From the NCBI GenBank assembly GCA_008123405.1, contig VSSA01000004.1, positions 62,001 through 126,000 on the forward strand: a stretch of 64,000 nucleotides of DNA, in the 5' to 3' direction. A program made the position numbers and the translations under genes. This stretch comes from Nocardioides sp. BGMRC 2183 (GTDB lineage Bacteria; Actinomycetota; Actinomycetes; Propionibacteriales; Nocardioidaceae). This document shows, one piece after another, positions 18,621-27,371 of the stretch (positions within the stretch are counted from its first letter, which is position 1; each line of letters starts with the position of its first letter). The notes below the pieces were generated by a model that worked only from the letters and a program-made list of their open reading frames with translations, was not told where the DNA came from and searched no databases.

Positions 18621-20797
18621 GCATCCCGAAGAGCTTCGTCGGCCTGCCGCTGGCCGGCGACACCCCGCCGGTCCAGCCTGCGCTGGAGGGCGACCTCAGC
18701 ACCTGGACGAGCCCGGAGGGCATCGAGATCCGGCCGTCGTACGGGCCCGAGGACCTCGACGGCGCCGACGCGCTGGACACCTGGCCGGGGCTGAGCCCCT
18801 TCCTGCGCGGGCCCTACCCGACGATGTACACCACGCAGCCGTGGACGATCCGCCAGTACGCGGGCTTCTCCACCGCCGAGGAGTCCAACGCCTTCTACCG
18901 CCGCAACCTGGCTGCAGGCCAGAAGGGGCTGAGCGTGGCGTTCGACCTGGCCACCCACCGCGGCTACGACTCCGACCACCCCCGGGTGCGCGGCGACGTG
19001 GGCATGGCCGGGGTGGCGATCGACTCGATCTACGACACCAGGACGCTCTTCGACGGCATCCCGCTGGACCAGATGAGCGTCTCGATGACGATGAACGGCG
19101 CCGTGCTGCCGGTCCTCGCCCTCTACATCGTCGCGGCCGAGGAGCAGGGGGTGAAGCCGAACCAGCTCGCGGGGACCATCCAGAACGACATCCTCAAGGA
19201 GTTCATGGTCCGCAACACCTACATCTATCCGCCGGCGCCGTCGATGCGGATCATCTCCGACATCTTCGCCTACACCTCGGCCGAGATGCCCCGGTTCAAC
19301 TCGATCTCGATCTCCGGCTATCACATCCAGGAGGCGGGAGCGACCCAGGACCTGGAGCTGGCCTACACGCTGGCCGACGGCGTGGAGTACATCCGGGCCG
19401 GCCTCGAGGCGGGCATCGACATCGACAAGTTCGCTCCTCGGCTCTCCTTCTTCTGGGCCATCGGGATGAACTTCTACATGGAGATCGCCAAGATGCGCGC
19501 GGCCCGGGCGCTGTGGAGCCGGCTGGTGCGTCAGTTCGATCCCAAGAACCCCAAGTCGCTCTCGTTGCGCACCCACTCGCAGACCTCCGGTTGGTCGCTG
19601 ACCGCCCAGGACGTGTTCAACAACGTGGGCCGCACCTGTATCGAGGCGATGGCCTCGACCCAGGGTCACACCCAGTCGCTGCACACCAACGCGCTGGATG
19701 AGGCGATCGCCCTGCCGACCGACTTCTCCGCACGGATCGCCCGCAACACCCAGCTCCTGCTGCAGCAGGAGAGCGGTACGACGCAGAGCATCGACCCGTG
19801 GGCCGGCTCCTACTACGTGGAGCGGCTGACCCGCGACCTCGCCGAGCGGGCATGGGCGCACATCACCGAGGCCGAAGAGGCCGGAGGGATGGCGGCCGCC
19901 ATCGAGCAGGGCATTCCCAAGCTCCGCATCGAGGAGGCCGCCGCCCGCACCCAGGCGCGGCTCGACTCCGGTGCCCAGAAGCTGATCGGCGTGAACACCT
20001 TCCGGCTGGAGTCGGAGGACCCGCTGGAGGTCCTCAAGGTCGACAACGACGACGTGTTCCGCCAGCAGGTGGCGAAGTTGGAGCGGCTCCGGGCCGAGCG
20101 CAACGACGACGACGTGGCGGCGACCCTCGAGGCGCTCACCAACTCGGCCGACCGGGGTGCCAGCAAGGGAAGCCTGGACGGCAACCTGCTCGCGCTCGCC
20201 GTCGACGCGGCCCGCGCCAAGGCGACCGTCGGCGAGATCTCCGACGCCCTGGAGAAGGTGTACGGCCGGCACCAGGCCGTGATCCGTACCATCTCCGGTG
20301 TGTATCGCGACGAGGCCACGACCAGCGGCGGCGAGGGCGGCACGCTGCTCGACCAGGTCCGCGCGGCGACCGACGAGTTCGCGGAGGCGGAGGGACGTCG
20401 GCCTCGGATCCTGGTCGCCAAGATGGGGCAGGACGGCCACGATCGCGGTCAGAAGGTGGTCGTCTCCGCCTTCGCCGACATGGGCTTCGACGTCGACGTG
20501 GGGCCGCTCTTCTCCACTCCGGAGGAGGTCGCCCTGCAGGCGATCGACGCCGACGTACACATCGTCGGCGTCTCCTCGCTGGCCGCCGGCCACCTGGCGC
20601 TGCTTCCGGCGCTCAAGAAGGCGCTCGCCGAGCAGGGTCGCGAGGACATCATGATCGTCATCGGCGGCGTGATCCCGCCCGACGACGTACCGACCCTGCA
20701 GGAGATGGGGGCAGCCTCGGTCTTCCTGCCCGGCACGGTGATCGCGGAGTCGGCGCTGGACCTGCTGGCGAAGCTCCGCGACGTCCTGGACCACTGA
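18617..20797 (+). CDS. mutB: Methylmalonyl-CoA mutase large (catalytic) subunit
   Basis: A 726-residue adenosylcobalamin enzyme. The TIM-barrel catalytic domain (about residues 30-560) contains [31 protein letters not shown]-type sequence and QTSGWSL. The C-terminal domain has the base-off cobalamin motif DxHxxG in [14 protein letters not shown], where the His ligates cobalt. GTG 18617 overlaps the mutA stop by four bases, so the two subunits are translationally coupled. The gene is followed by meaB. Confidence 0.96.
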   Translation: MSIPKSFVGLPLAGDTPPVQPALEGDLSTWTSPEGIEIRPSYGPEDLDGADALDTWPGLSPFLRGPYPTMYTTQPWTIRQYAGFSTAEESNAFYRRNLAAGQKGLSVAFDLATHRGYDSDHPRVRGDVGMAGVAIDSIYDTRTLFDGIPLDQMSVSMTMNGAVLPVLALYIVAAEEQGVKPNQLAGTIQNDILKEFMVRNTYIYPPAPSMRIISDIFAYTSAEMPRFNSISISGYHIQEAGATQDLELAYTLADGVEYIRAGLEAGIDIDKFAPRLSFFWAIGMNFYMEIAKMRAARALWSRLVRQFDPKNPKSLSLRTHSQTSGWSLTAQDVFNNVGRTCIEAMASTQGHTQSLHTNALDEAIALPTDFSARIARNTQLLLQQESGTTQSIDPWAGSYYVERLTRDLAERAWAHITEAEEAGGMAAAIEQGIPKLRIEEAAARTQARLDSGAQKLIGVNTFRLESEDPLEVLKVDNDDVFRQQVAKLERLRAERNDDDVAATLEALTNSADRGASKGSLDGNLLALAVDAARAKATVGEISDALEKVYGRHQAVIRTISGVYRDEATTSGGEGGTLLDQVRAATDEFAEAEGRRPRILVAKMGQDGHDRGQKVVVSAFADMGFDVDVGPLFSTPEEVALQAIDADVHIVGVSSLAAGHLALLPALKKALAEQGREDIMIVIGGVIPPDDVPTLQEMGAASVFLPGTVIAESALDLLAKLRDVLDH

Positions 20798-20838
20798 GAT
20801 GGTGGTCTGAGGCAGTCGGGGCGAGAAAGACACAGGCG

Positions 20839-21840
20839 ATGGACCTCGAGCAGCTGCTCGCGGGGATCCGCGAAGGCCGCCGCGCCCAGGTGTCGCGCGC
20901 GATCACCCTGGTCGAATCGACGGCTCCGCGGCATCGGGCGACCGCGCGCGACCTGTTGACCCGGCTGGCCGAGGACGCCGCGGATCGCGAGCCGTTGGCG
21001 GTGCGGGTCGGCATCTCCGGCGTCCCCGGTGTCGGCAAGTCCACCTTCATCGAGTCGCTCGGCGCCCAGCTCACCGATGCCGGGCACCGGGTCGGCGTAC
21101 TGGCAGTGGACCCCTCGAGTGTCCGCACCGGCGGCTCGGTCCTCGGCGACAAGACCCGGATGGCCTCCCTGGCGGTCAACCCGGCCGCGTTCATCCGGCC
21201 CTCGCCCTCGGCCGGCACCCTCGGTGGCGTCGCCCGCGCCACCACCCAGGCGATGTCGGTCCTCGAAGCAGCCGGGTACGACGTGATCCTGGTCGAGACC
21301 GTCGGCGTCGGACAGTCCGAGATCACCGTCGCGGGCATGGTCGACACCTTCCTCTTCCTCACCCTGGCCCGGACCGGCGACCAGCTGCAGGGGATCAAGA
21401 AGGGCATCTTGGAGATCGCGGACGTGATCGCGGTCAACAAGGCCGACCCGAGCGACCCCGCGCGGGAGCGGGAGGCCCGCGGTGCGGCCCGCGAGCTCGC
21501 CGGGGCGCTGCGCCTGGTCCGTGGCCACGACGAGTGGGCGCCGCCGGTGGTCACCTGCTCCGGCCTCAGCGGTGACAAGGTCGACGAGGTCTGGGCGCAG
21601 GTGCAGCGACACCGTGCGGACCTGGGCCGGGACGGTCTGTTGCGCAAGCGCGCCGAGCAGCAGCTCGCCTTCACCTGGGCGCTGGTCCGCGACGAGCTCG
21701 ACCAGCGGTTGCGGCACAGCCAGGGGGTGCGCGCCGTCCAGGACGACGTCCGCGCCGCGCTCCTCGGCGGTGAGCTCACCGCTCCGCTGGCCGCCGACCG
21801 CCTGCTGGCCGCGTACGACGGCGACCGCGCCCCCGGCTGA
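20839..21840 (+). CDS. meaB: MeaB-family GTPase chaperone of methylmalonyl-CoA mutase
   Basis: A 333-residue G3E-class GTPase (also called ArgK) that gates cofactor loading and protects MCM from inactivation. The P-loop is GVPGVGKST (about residues 58-66), Walker B/switch is DVILVETVGVGQSEITVAGMVD, and the base-recognition motif is NKAD. ATG 20839 is 41 nt after mutB; no strong Shine-Dalgarno is visible (GAGAAAG). It completes the mutA-mutB-meaB operon. Confidence 0.94.
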   Translation: MDLEQLLAGIREGRRAQVSRAITLVESTAPRHRATARDLLTRLAEDAADREPLAVRVGISGVPGVGKSTFIESLGAQLTDAGHRVGVLAVDPSSVRTGGSVLGDKTRMASLAVNPAAFIRPSPSAGTLGGVARATTQAMSVLEAAGYDVILVETVGVGQSEITVAGMVDTFLFLTLARTGDQLQGIKKGILEIADVIAVNKADPSDPAREREARGAARELAGALRLVRGHDEWAPPVVTCSGLSGDKVDEVWAQVQRHRADLGRDGLLRKRAEQQLAFTWALVRDELDQRLRHSQGVRAVQDDVRAALLGGELTAPLAADRLLAAYDGDRAPG

Positions 21841-21894
21841 ACCGGGTGAGAGTTCGCCAATTCCGGTCATGAACCACAGGGCGCGAGAGGTCCA

Positions 21895-21928
21895 CCCTCC
21901 GAGGAAGACTTTCCACTCTCTCGGAGGG
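21895..21928 (+). promoter_or_regulatory. Hairpin sequestering the ScyD ribosome binding site
   Basis: Arms CCCTCCGAG (21895-21903) and CTCGGAGGG (21920-21928) pair perfectly over 9 bp. The Shine-Dalgarno GGAGGG (21923-21928) of the gene starting at 21933 lies entirely in the 3' arm. The loop of 16 nt has a further internal GGAA/TTCC pairing. If transcribed, the RNA would hide the ribosome site. Confidence 0.55.
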
Positions 21929-21932
21929 ACCC

Positions 21933-23102
21933 ATGCGCAGAACTCGAACCGCCGCCGCGATCGCGACGGCAGCCGCCCTCGCGGCCACCGCGGCCGTGCT
22001 CGCCCCGGCCACCCAGGCCGCGCCCGCGGCCACGACCAAGACCATCGCCAGCGGGCTGATCACGCCGCTGCGTGCGGCCATCGCTCCGGACGGCACCGCG
22101 TACGTCACCCAGAACTTCGCAGGCCAGTTGGTCAAGGTCCGGCCAGGCAAGAAGCCGCGCCGGATCTACCAGGCCAAGCAGCCCGGTGCGGAGGTGGGCG
22201 CGGTCTCCGTGCGGGGCAGCACTGTCACCTTCGCGATCACCCCGGCCGAGGAGATGCCTCCCGAGCGCGCGCTGGGCAGGGGGTTCCTGACCGCCGAGCC
22301 ACGCTCGGCCGCCGCGCCGTCGGCGAAGGTGATGACCCTGCGCCAGGTGAAGAAGAAGCGCGGCAAGAGCCGCACGGTGGTGCGCACCCTCGCCGACGTC
22401 GGCGCGTACGAGGCGAAGCGCAACCCCGACGGCGGGGTCACCTACGGTTTCGGTGACCTCGACCCGGAGTGCTCCGCCATGTTGCCACCCTTCCTGAACC
22501 CGTATTCGGGTGAGGTGTACTCCCACCCCTACGCCACGGCGACCACGAAGTCGAAGACCTATCTCGCGGATGCGGGAGCCAACGACGTGCTCTCGATCTC
22601 GAAGTCCGGCAAGGTCCGCACCGTGGCGGTGCTCCCTGCCGTCAAGGTGGTGTTCACCCAGGAGGTGCTCGACGCGGCGACGGCGGCCGAGCTGCCGTTG
22701 CCGCCCTGCGTGCTCGGCAAGACCTATATTGGCGAGCCCGTGCCGACCGACATCGAAGTCGGACCAGACGGGAAGCTGTATGTGAGCACCCTCGGCGGAG
22801 GCATCGGCGAGATCCTCCCGTTGGGTGCCGTCTATCGGATCGACCCGGGGAGCGGCAAGGCCCGTCGCGTCGTCGACGGACTCTTCGCGCCGACGGGGGT
22901 CGCGGTCACCGGTGGCGGCACGATCTACGCCTCCGAGCTCTTCTCCGGGCGCATCGTCCGGGTGCGCAAGGGCTCGAGCCGGGTCGTCACCGTCGCCACC
23001 AAGCCGATGCCGGCCGAGGTGGAGTGGGCCGGGGGCAAGCTGTACGCCACCCTCAACGCGCTCGCCGAGGGACCGACCGGCAAGCTGGTCCGCTTCCGCT
23101 GA
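21933..23102 (+). CDS. Secreted ScyD/ScyE-family beta-propeller protein
   Basis: A 389-residue exported protein with an N-terminal signal peptide (about residues 1-30, ending ATQAAPAA) and a body of repeated beta-strand units such as SGLITPLRAAIAPDGTAYVTQ, DIEVGPDGKLYVSTLGGG and VAVTGGGTIYASELFSGR, typical of the NHL/SMP-30-like propeller family annotated ScyD/ScyE. In cyanobacteria those proteins lie in the scytonemin cluster; actinobacterial relatives have no assigned role. It is a single gene after meaB with its own leader, and its ribosome site is inside a hairpin. Function unknown. Confidence 0.75.
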   Translation: MRRTRTAAAIATAAALAATAAVLAPATQAAPAATTKTIASGLITPLRAAIAPDGTAYVTQNFAGQLVKVRPGKKPRRIYQAKQPGAEVGAVSVRGSTVTFAITPAEEMPPERALGRGFLTAEPRSAAAPSAKVMTLRQVKKKRGKSRTVVRTLADVGAYEAKRNPDGGVTYGFGDLDPECSAMLPPFLNPYSGEVYSHPYATATTKSKTYLADAGANDVLSISKSGKVRTVAVLPAVKVVFTQEVLDAATAAELPLPPCVLGKTYIGEPVPTDIEVGPDGKLYVSTLGGGIGEILPLGAVYRIDPGSGKARRVVDGLFAPTGVAVTGGGTIYASELFSGRIVRVRKGSSRVVTVATKPMPAEVEWAGGKLYATLNALAEGPTGKLVRFR

Positions 23103-23118
23103 CCGATCGGCGCCCACC

Positions 23119-23175
23119 CTCTGCCCGGATCCGCGGCTCGGCTCGGATCCGGGCAGAGCGGGGATCCGGGCAGAG
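23119..23175. terminator. Hairpin with a duplicated 3' arm after the ScyD-like gene
   Basis: CTCTGCCCGGATCC (23119-23132) can pair perfectly with GGATCCGGGCAGAG at 23145-23158 or with an identical copy at 23162-23175. Either 14-bp hairpin is stable; no T-run follows. It separates the ScyD-like gene from the amidohydrolase and ends only 14 nt before the next -10. Confidence 0.6.
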
Positions 23176-23189
23176 TCGGGCTCCAGGCA

Positions 23190-23195
23190 TAGGCT
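23190..23195 (+). promoter_or_regulatory. Leaderless -10 (TAGGCT) of the amidohydrolase gene
   Basis: TAGGCT stands 6 nt before GTG 23202, with no Shine-Dalgarno in between, matching the leaderless arrangement seen at mutA and sdhC. Confidence 0.5.
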
Positions 23196-23201
23196 GGTGC
23201 G

Positions 23202-24380
23202 GTGGATGCAGCACTGGCCGTGATCGACTCCGTCGTGGAGAAGCACCGCGACGACCTGGTCGACCTGCGTCGGGACCTGCACCGGCACCCCGAGCTCTCC
23301 TGGCAGGAGGGCCGCACCATGGACCGGGTGCGCGAGGCCGTCGAGCGTGCCGGTTGGACAGTGCGCGCGCTGCCGCGCAGCGGGCTCGTCGCCGACCTGG
23401 GGGAAGGGGAGACCGGGGTGGCGCTGCGGGCCGACCTCGACGCTCTCCCGGTCCAGGACCTCACCGACGACCCGTGGTCCAGTGCGGTCCCCGGTGTCGC
23501 CCACGCCTGCGGCCACGACGTGCACACCACGGCCGTTGTGGGCGCCGCCCACGCCTTGGCCGACCTGCACTCACGCGGCGCGCTGCGCGGTCGGGTGCGG
23601 CTGCTCTTCCAGCCGGCCGAGGAGGTGATGCCCGGTGGCGCCAAGTACCTGCTCTCCGAAGACGCCCTCGACGGCATCGACCGGATCTTCGGCCTGCATT
23701 GCGAGCCGGCCGTCGACGTCGGCACGGTGGGGCTCAAGCGCGGCCCCCTGACCAGCGCCGCCGACCTGATCGAGGTGCGCCTCGACGGCGACGGCGGGCA
23801 CACCTCGCGCCCGCACCTCACCGGAGACCTCACCTTCGCCCTGGCCAAGGTGATCAGCGAGCTCCCCGCCGTGCTCAGCCGACGGATGGATCCGCGTGCC
23901 GGCGTCAGCGTGGTGTGGGGCCTGGTGCGGGCCGGCGCCGCCGCCAACGTCATCCCGGACCGCGGGCTGGTCACCGGCACCGTGCGGATCCTGGACGCCG
24001 ACGCGTGGGCCGGCTGCGAGGCAGTGGTGCGCTCCGCCGTGCTCGACATCGTCCGGCCGTACGGCGTCACCGCCAACGTGGACTACCTGCAGGGCGTCCC
24101 GCCCGTGGTCAACGACGCCGTCAGTGTGCAGCTCCTCCGGGAGACCGTCACGGCGTTCTGGGGTGTGCGCAAGGTCGTCGAGGTGCCGCAGAGCCTCGGC
24201 GGCGAGGACTTCGGCTGGTATCTGACCCAGGTGCCCGGCGCGATGTTCCGGCTCGGCACCCGGACCCCCGGCGGACCGACCTTCGACCTGCACCAGGGCG
24301 ACCTCAGGATCGACGAGGCCGCGATCGGGGTCGGCGCACGGGTCCTTGCGGCTGCCACGGTGCGAGCACTCGGCGCCTGA
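23202..24380 (+). CDS. M20-family amidohydrolase
   Basis: A 392-residue metallohydrolase of the M20D group (aminoacylase, IAA-amino acid hydrolase, hippurate hydrolase). Metal-binding and catalytic stretches are present: DLHRHPELSW, CGHDVHTTA, FQPAEEVMPGGA (the EE pair), GLHCEP and, near the C-terminus, SLGGEDFGWYL. The lid domain (about residues 180-300) carries GGHTSRPH. Substrates are N-acylated amino acids or similar, not resolvable here. In actinomycetes a related gene commonly sits beside the BMP nucleoside transporter, as here, though it has its own promoter. Confidence 0.88.
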   Translation: MDAALAVIDSVVEKHRDDLVDLRRDLHRHPELSWQEGRTMDRVREAVERAGWTVRALPRSGLVADLGEGETGVALRADLDALPVQDLTDDPWSSAVPGVAHACGHDVHTTAVVGAAHALADLHSRGALRGRVRLLFQPAEEVMPGGAKYLLSEDALDGIDRIFGLHCEPAVDVGTVGLKRGPLTSAADLIEVRLDGDGGHTSRPHLTGDLTFALAKVISELPAVLSRRMDPRAGVSVVWGLVRAGAAANVIPDRGLVTGTVRILDADAWAGCEAVVRSAVLDIVRPYGVTANVDYLQGVPPVVNDAVSVQLLRETVTAFWGVRKVVEVPQSLGGEDFGWYLTQVPGAMFRLGTRTPGGPTFDLHQGDLRIDEAAIGVGARVLAAATVRALGA

Positions 24381-24544
24381 CCGCGGCCGTCGTACCGGCA
24401 CGGGCGGGCCTGCCCACCGGTCGAGAGGTTCATCTGAGACTCGACTTGGTAACAACTTCGCAAGCCGCCGCACAGTGGCGGCATCTCGCCGTACTGTGAC
24501 CCGCATCCGCGCCGGTCTGGGCGCCTGATCGAAGGAGGAGCGTC

Positions 24545-25624
24545 TTGCGCACTGTGGGCAAGATTGCGGCATTCGCCGCCGTGGCGTCGCTGGCCCTGGC
24601 TGGTTGTGCCACCGAGGACAGCAATGGCGACGGCGGGGACGACGCCGCGGCGGAGGGCACCGGAGCCTGCACCGCTCCTGACGGCGACATCCAGGTCGGC
24701 CTCGCCTACGACGTGGGTGGCCGCGGTGACCAGTCGTTCAACGACTCGGCGTACGCGGGTCTGGACAAGGCCGTCAAGGAGTTCGGCATCACGGCGACCG
24801 AGGGTGAGGCGGCCGATGGCGAGGCCGAGTCGGCCCGCGAGGAGCGGTTGCGCACCATGGCCGACTCCGGCATGAACCCGATCGTCGGCGTCGGCTTCGC
24901 CTACAGCGAGTCCGTCAACGTCGTCTCCGACGAATACCCGGACACCTGCTTCGCCGTGATCGACGGCTTCGACCCCGACGAGACCGGCAACGGCAACGTC
25001 GCCTACCTGGGCTTCGCCGAGGAGCAGGGCTCCTACCTGGTCGGCGTCGCGGCCGCGCTGGAGACCAAGACCGACACCGTCGGTTTCGTCGGTGGCGTGC
25101 ACAACGACCTGATCAAGAAATTCGAGGCCGGTTACACCGCTGGTGTGCAGTCGGTGAACCCCGACATCGAGGTGCTCGTCCAGTACATCGAGGAGAGCGA
25201 CGTCGCCGGCTTCGGTGACCCCGCTGGTGGCAAGGAAGCCGCGGCAGCCGAGTTCGACCAGGGCGCCGACGTGGTCTACCACGCCGCCGGTGCCTCGGGC
25301 TCCGGCGTCTTCGAGGCCGCGACCGAGGCAGACGCCTGGGCCATCGGTGTCGACTCCGACCAGTACCTCACCGCGCCGAAGAACCAGAAGCCGCACATCC
25401 TGACCTCGATGCTCAAGCGTGTCGACGTCGCGACGTACGACATGATCAAGTCGGTCGTCGACGGCGAGCCGCTGGCGAGCTACCAGGTCTACGACCTCTC
25501 GGCCGACGGCGTGGGCTACTCCACCTCCGGCGGCTTCGTGAAGAAGTACGTCGAGCAGCTCGACGAGGCCAAGGGCGCGATCACCAACGGTGAGGTCGAG
25601 GTTCCGACCGCGCCGGCCGAGTGA
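24545..25624 (+). CDS. BMP-family nucleoside-binding lipoprotein
   Basis: A 359-residue solute-binding lipoprotein of the BmpA/Med/PnrA family, which binds purine and pyrimidine nucleosides outside the membrane and feeds an ABC importer. The signal peptide ends in the lipobox LAGC (Cys20). The mature part shows VGLAYDVGGRGDQSFNDSAY, GVGFAYSESV and YHAAGASGSGVFEAA, the nucleoside-pocket signature regions. TTG 24545 was chosen because AAGGAGGAG stands 5-6 nt upstream and the signal peptide starts there. The transporter subunits follow after a 193-bp structured gap. Confidence 0.92.
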   Translation: MRTVGKIAAFAAVASLALAGCATEDSNGDGGDDAAAEGTGACTAPDGDIQVGLAYDVGGRGDQSFNDSAYAGLDKAVKEFGITATEGEAADGEAESAREERLRTMADSGMNPIVGVGFAYSESVNVVSDEYPDTCFAVIDGFDPDETGNGNVAYLGFAEEQGSYLVGVAAALETKTDTVGFVGGVHNDLIKKFEAGYTAGVQSVNPDIEVLVQYIEESDVAGFGDPAGGKEAAAAEFDQGADVVYHAAGASGSGVFEAATEADAWAIGVDSDQYLTAPKNQKPHILTSMLKRVDVATYDMIKSVVDGEPLASYQVYDLSADGVGYSTSGGFVKKYVEQLDEAKGAITNGEVEVPTAPAE

Positions 25625-25646
25625 CCGGGCCGACGGCACTGGTCGA

Positions 25647-25680
25647 CTGAGGACACTGTTCAACTGACGACACTGTTCAG
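25647..25680 (+). repeat. Two 17-bp tandem repeats after the BMP gene
   Basis: CTGAGGACACTGTTCAA (25647-25663) and CTGACGACACTGTTCAG (25664-25680) differ at two positions. They start 22 bp after the BMP stop and precede a small hairpin (CCGATC / GATCGG at 25688-25705). Role unknown; they may flank an mRNA processing site. Confidence 0.6.
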
Positions 25681-25717
25681 CAGCGGTCCGATCTGGTCTG
25701 ATCGGATCACCTGACCA

Positions 25718-25778
25718 CGGATCAGGGGCCCGCCCGGGAACGCTCCCACGAGCGATCCCGGGTCGGGCCCCTGATCCG
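25718..25778 (+). terminator. Long hairpin between the binding protein and ABC ATPase genes
   Basis: The left arm (25718-25739, starting CGGATCAGGGG) pairs with the right arm (25756-25778, ending CCCCTGATCCG) over 22 bp with a single bulged base, and CGCTC/GAGCG extends it inside the loop. With no U-tract it is more likely a partial terminator or 3'-end stabiliser that keeps the binding protein more abundant than the transporter. Confidence 0.65.
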
Positions 25779-25817
25779 CGAACTTCCGCCGCATCCGCGT
25801 CGAGGAGGAGGCAGCGC

Positions 25818-27371
25818 ATGACCACATCGGTGGAGTCCGGTCCCGGAGGGCCCGCCCTCGCCCCGTCCGGCGGCATCGAGGTCCGCGGGATCACCAAACG
25901 GTTCCCGGGTGTGGTGGCGAACTCGGACGTCAACCTGACCATCCGTCCCGGCACCGTGCACGCGCTGATCGGCGAGAACGGCGCCGGCAAGTCGACCTTG
26001 ATGAAGATCCTCTACGGCGTGCAGAAGCCGGACGAGGGCACCATCGCGGTGGACGGCCGTGAGGTGCACTTCTCCTCACCGACCGACGCCATCAAGGTGG
26101 GTATCGGGATGGTCTTCCAGCACTTCATGCTGGCCGACAACCTGACCGTCCTCGAGAACGTCGTGCTCGGTGCCGAGCACCTCTACGGGATCGGCGGGAA
26201 CGCCCGCGTCCAGATCAAGGCGATCTCCGCCGACTACGGCTTCGGCCTCGACCCCGACGTCCTCGTCGAGGAGCTCGGGGTCGGACAGCGCCAGCGGGTC
26301 GAGATCCTCAAGGTGCTCTACCGCGGGGCCCGCACCATCGTGCTGGACGAGCCGACCGCGGTGCTGGTGCCCCAGGAGGTGGACGCGCTCTTCGCGAACC
26401 TCCGCGAGCTCCGCGCCAGCGGCCACACCATCCTCTTCATCTCCCACAAGCTCGACGAGGTGCTGGCGATCGCCGACGACATCACCGTGATGCGCCGAGG
26501 CAAGACCGTCGGGGAGGCGGACCCGGCCACGGCGACCAAGCACCAGTTGGCCGAGCTGATGGTCGGCTCCGAGCTCCCGGACCCGGAGACCGAGGAGTCC
26601 ACGGTCACCACCACGCCGATGCTCACCATGCGCGACGTCGGTCTCACCGACGCCGCCGGACGCGACCTGCTCACCGGCATCGACCTGACCATCCACCGCG
26701 GCGAGGTGCTCGGCATCGCAGGCGTCGAGGGCAACGGCCAGGCCGAGCTGGTCGAGACCATCATGGGGATGCGTCGTCCCACCGGCGGCATGATCGACGT
26801 CGGTGGAGCCAACGTCACCCGGTGGACCACCCGCCGCCGTCGCAAGCTCGGCATCGGATTCATCCCCGAGGACCGGCACCGGCACGGGCTGCTGCTCGAT
26901 GCCCCGCTGTGGGAGAACCGGATCCTCGGCCACCAGACCAGCCGCCAGCTCAACTGGCGCGGCGTCATCAGGCGTCGGGCTGCGAAGAAGGACACGCGCC
27001 GCATCGTGGAGCAGTACGACGTCCGCACGCCCACGATCAACACCCATGCGCGGGCGCTGTCCGGCGGCAACCAGCAGAAGCTGATCGTGGGACGCGAGAT
27101 GAGTGGCGACCCGGTGCTGCTGATCGCCGCCCACCCCACCCGCGGCGTCGACGTCGGCGCGCAGGGGGCGATCTGGAACCACATCAAGACCGCACGACGC
27201 GAGGGCCTGGCTGTGCTGCTGATCTCCGCCGACCTCGACGAGCTGATCGGACTCTCGGACCGGATCCAGGTGATCCTGCGCGGGGAGATGGTCGGTGAGT
27301 TCGACCCGGACCGGGTGACTCCCCAGGAGCTCGGCGCCGCGATGACCGGTGGGAAGGGAGGCGAGCAGTGA
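25818..27371 (+). CDS. ABC transporter ATP-binding protein, nucleoside/sugar type (two ATPase domains)
   Basis: A 517-residue ATPase with two tandem domains. The first has Walker A GENGAGKST, the signature GVGQRQRVEILK and Walker B TIVLDEPTAVL. The second has the degenerate A-loop GVEGNGQAEL and signature LSGGNQQKLIVGRE, as usual for the sugar/nucleoside (CUT2, NupA-like) class. It powers uptake with the two permeases downstream and the BMP lipoprotein upstream. A GAGGAGGAGG Shine-Dalgarno precedes ATG 25818. Its stop overlaps the GTG of the first permease. Confidence 0.93.
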   Translation: MTTSVESGPGGPALAPSGGIEVRGITKRFPGVVANSDVNLTIRPGTVHALIGENGAGKSTLMKILYGVQKPDEGTIAVDGREVHFSSPTDAIKVGIGMVFQHFMLADNLTVLENVVLGAEHLYGIGGNARVQIKAISADYGFGLDPDVLVEELGVGQRQRVEILKVLYRGARTIVLDEPTAVLVPQEVDALFANLRELRASGHTILFISHKLDEVLAIADDITVMRRGKTVGEADPATATKHQLAELMVGSELPDPETEESTVTTTPMLTMRDVGLTDAAGRDLLTGIDLTIHRGEVLGIAGVEGNGQAELVETIMGMRRPTGGMIDVGGANVTRWTTRRRRKLGIGFIPEDRHRHGLLLDAPLWENRILGHQTSRQLNWRGVIRRRAAKKDTRRIVEQYDVRTPTINTHARALSGGNQQKLIVGREMSGDPVLLIAAHPTRGVDVGAQGAIWNHIKTARREGLAVLLISADLDELIGLSDRIQVILRGEMVGEFDPDRVTPQELGAAMTGGKGGEQ

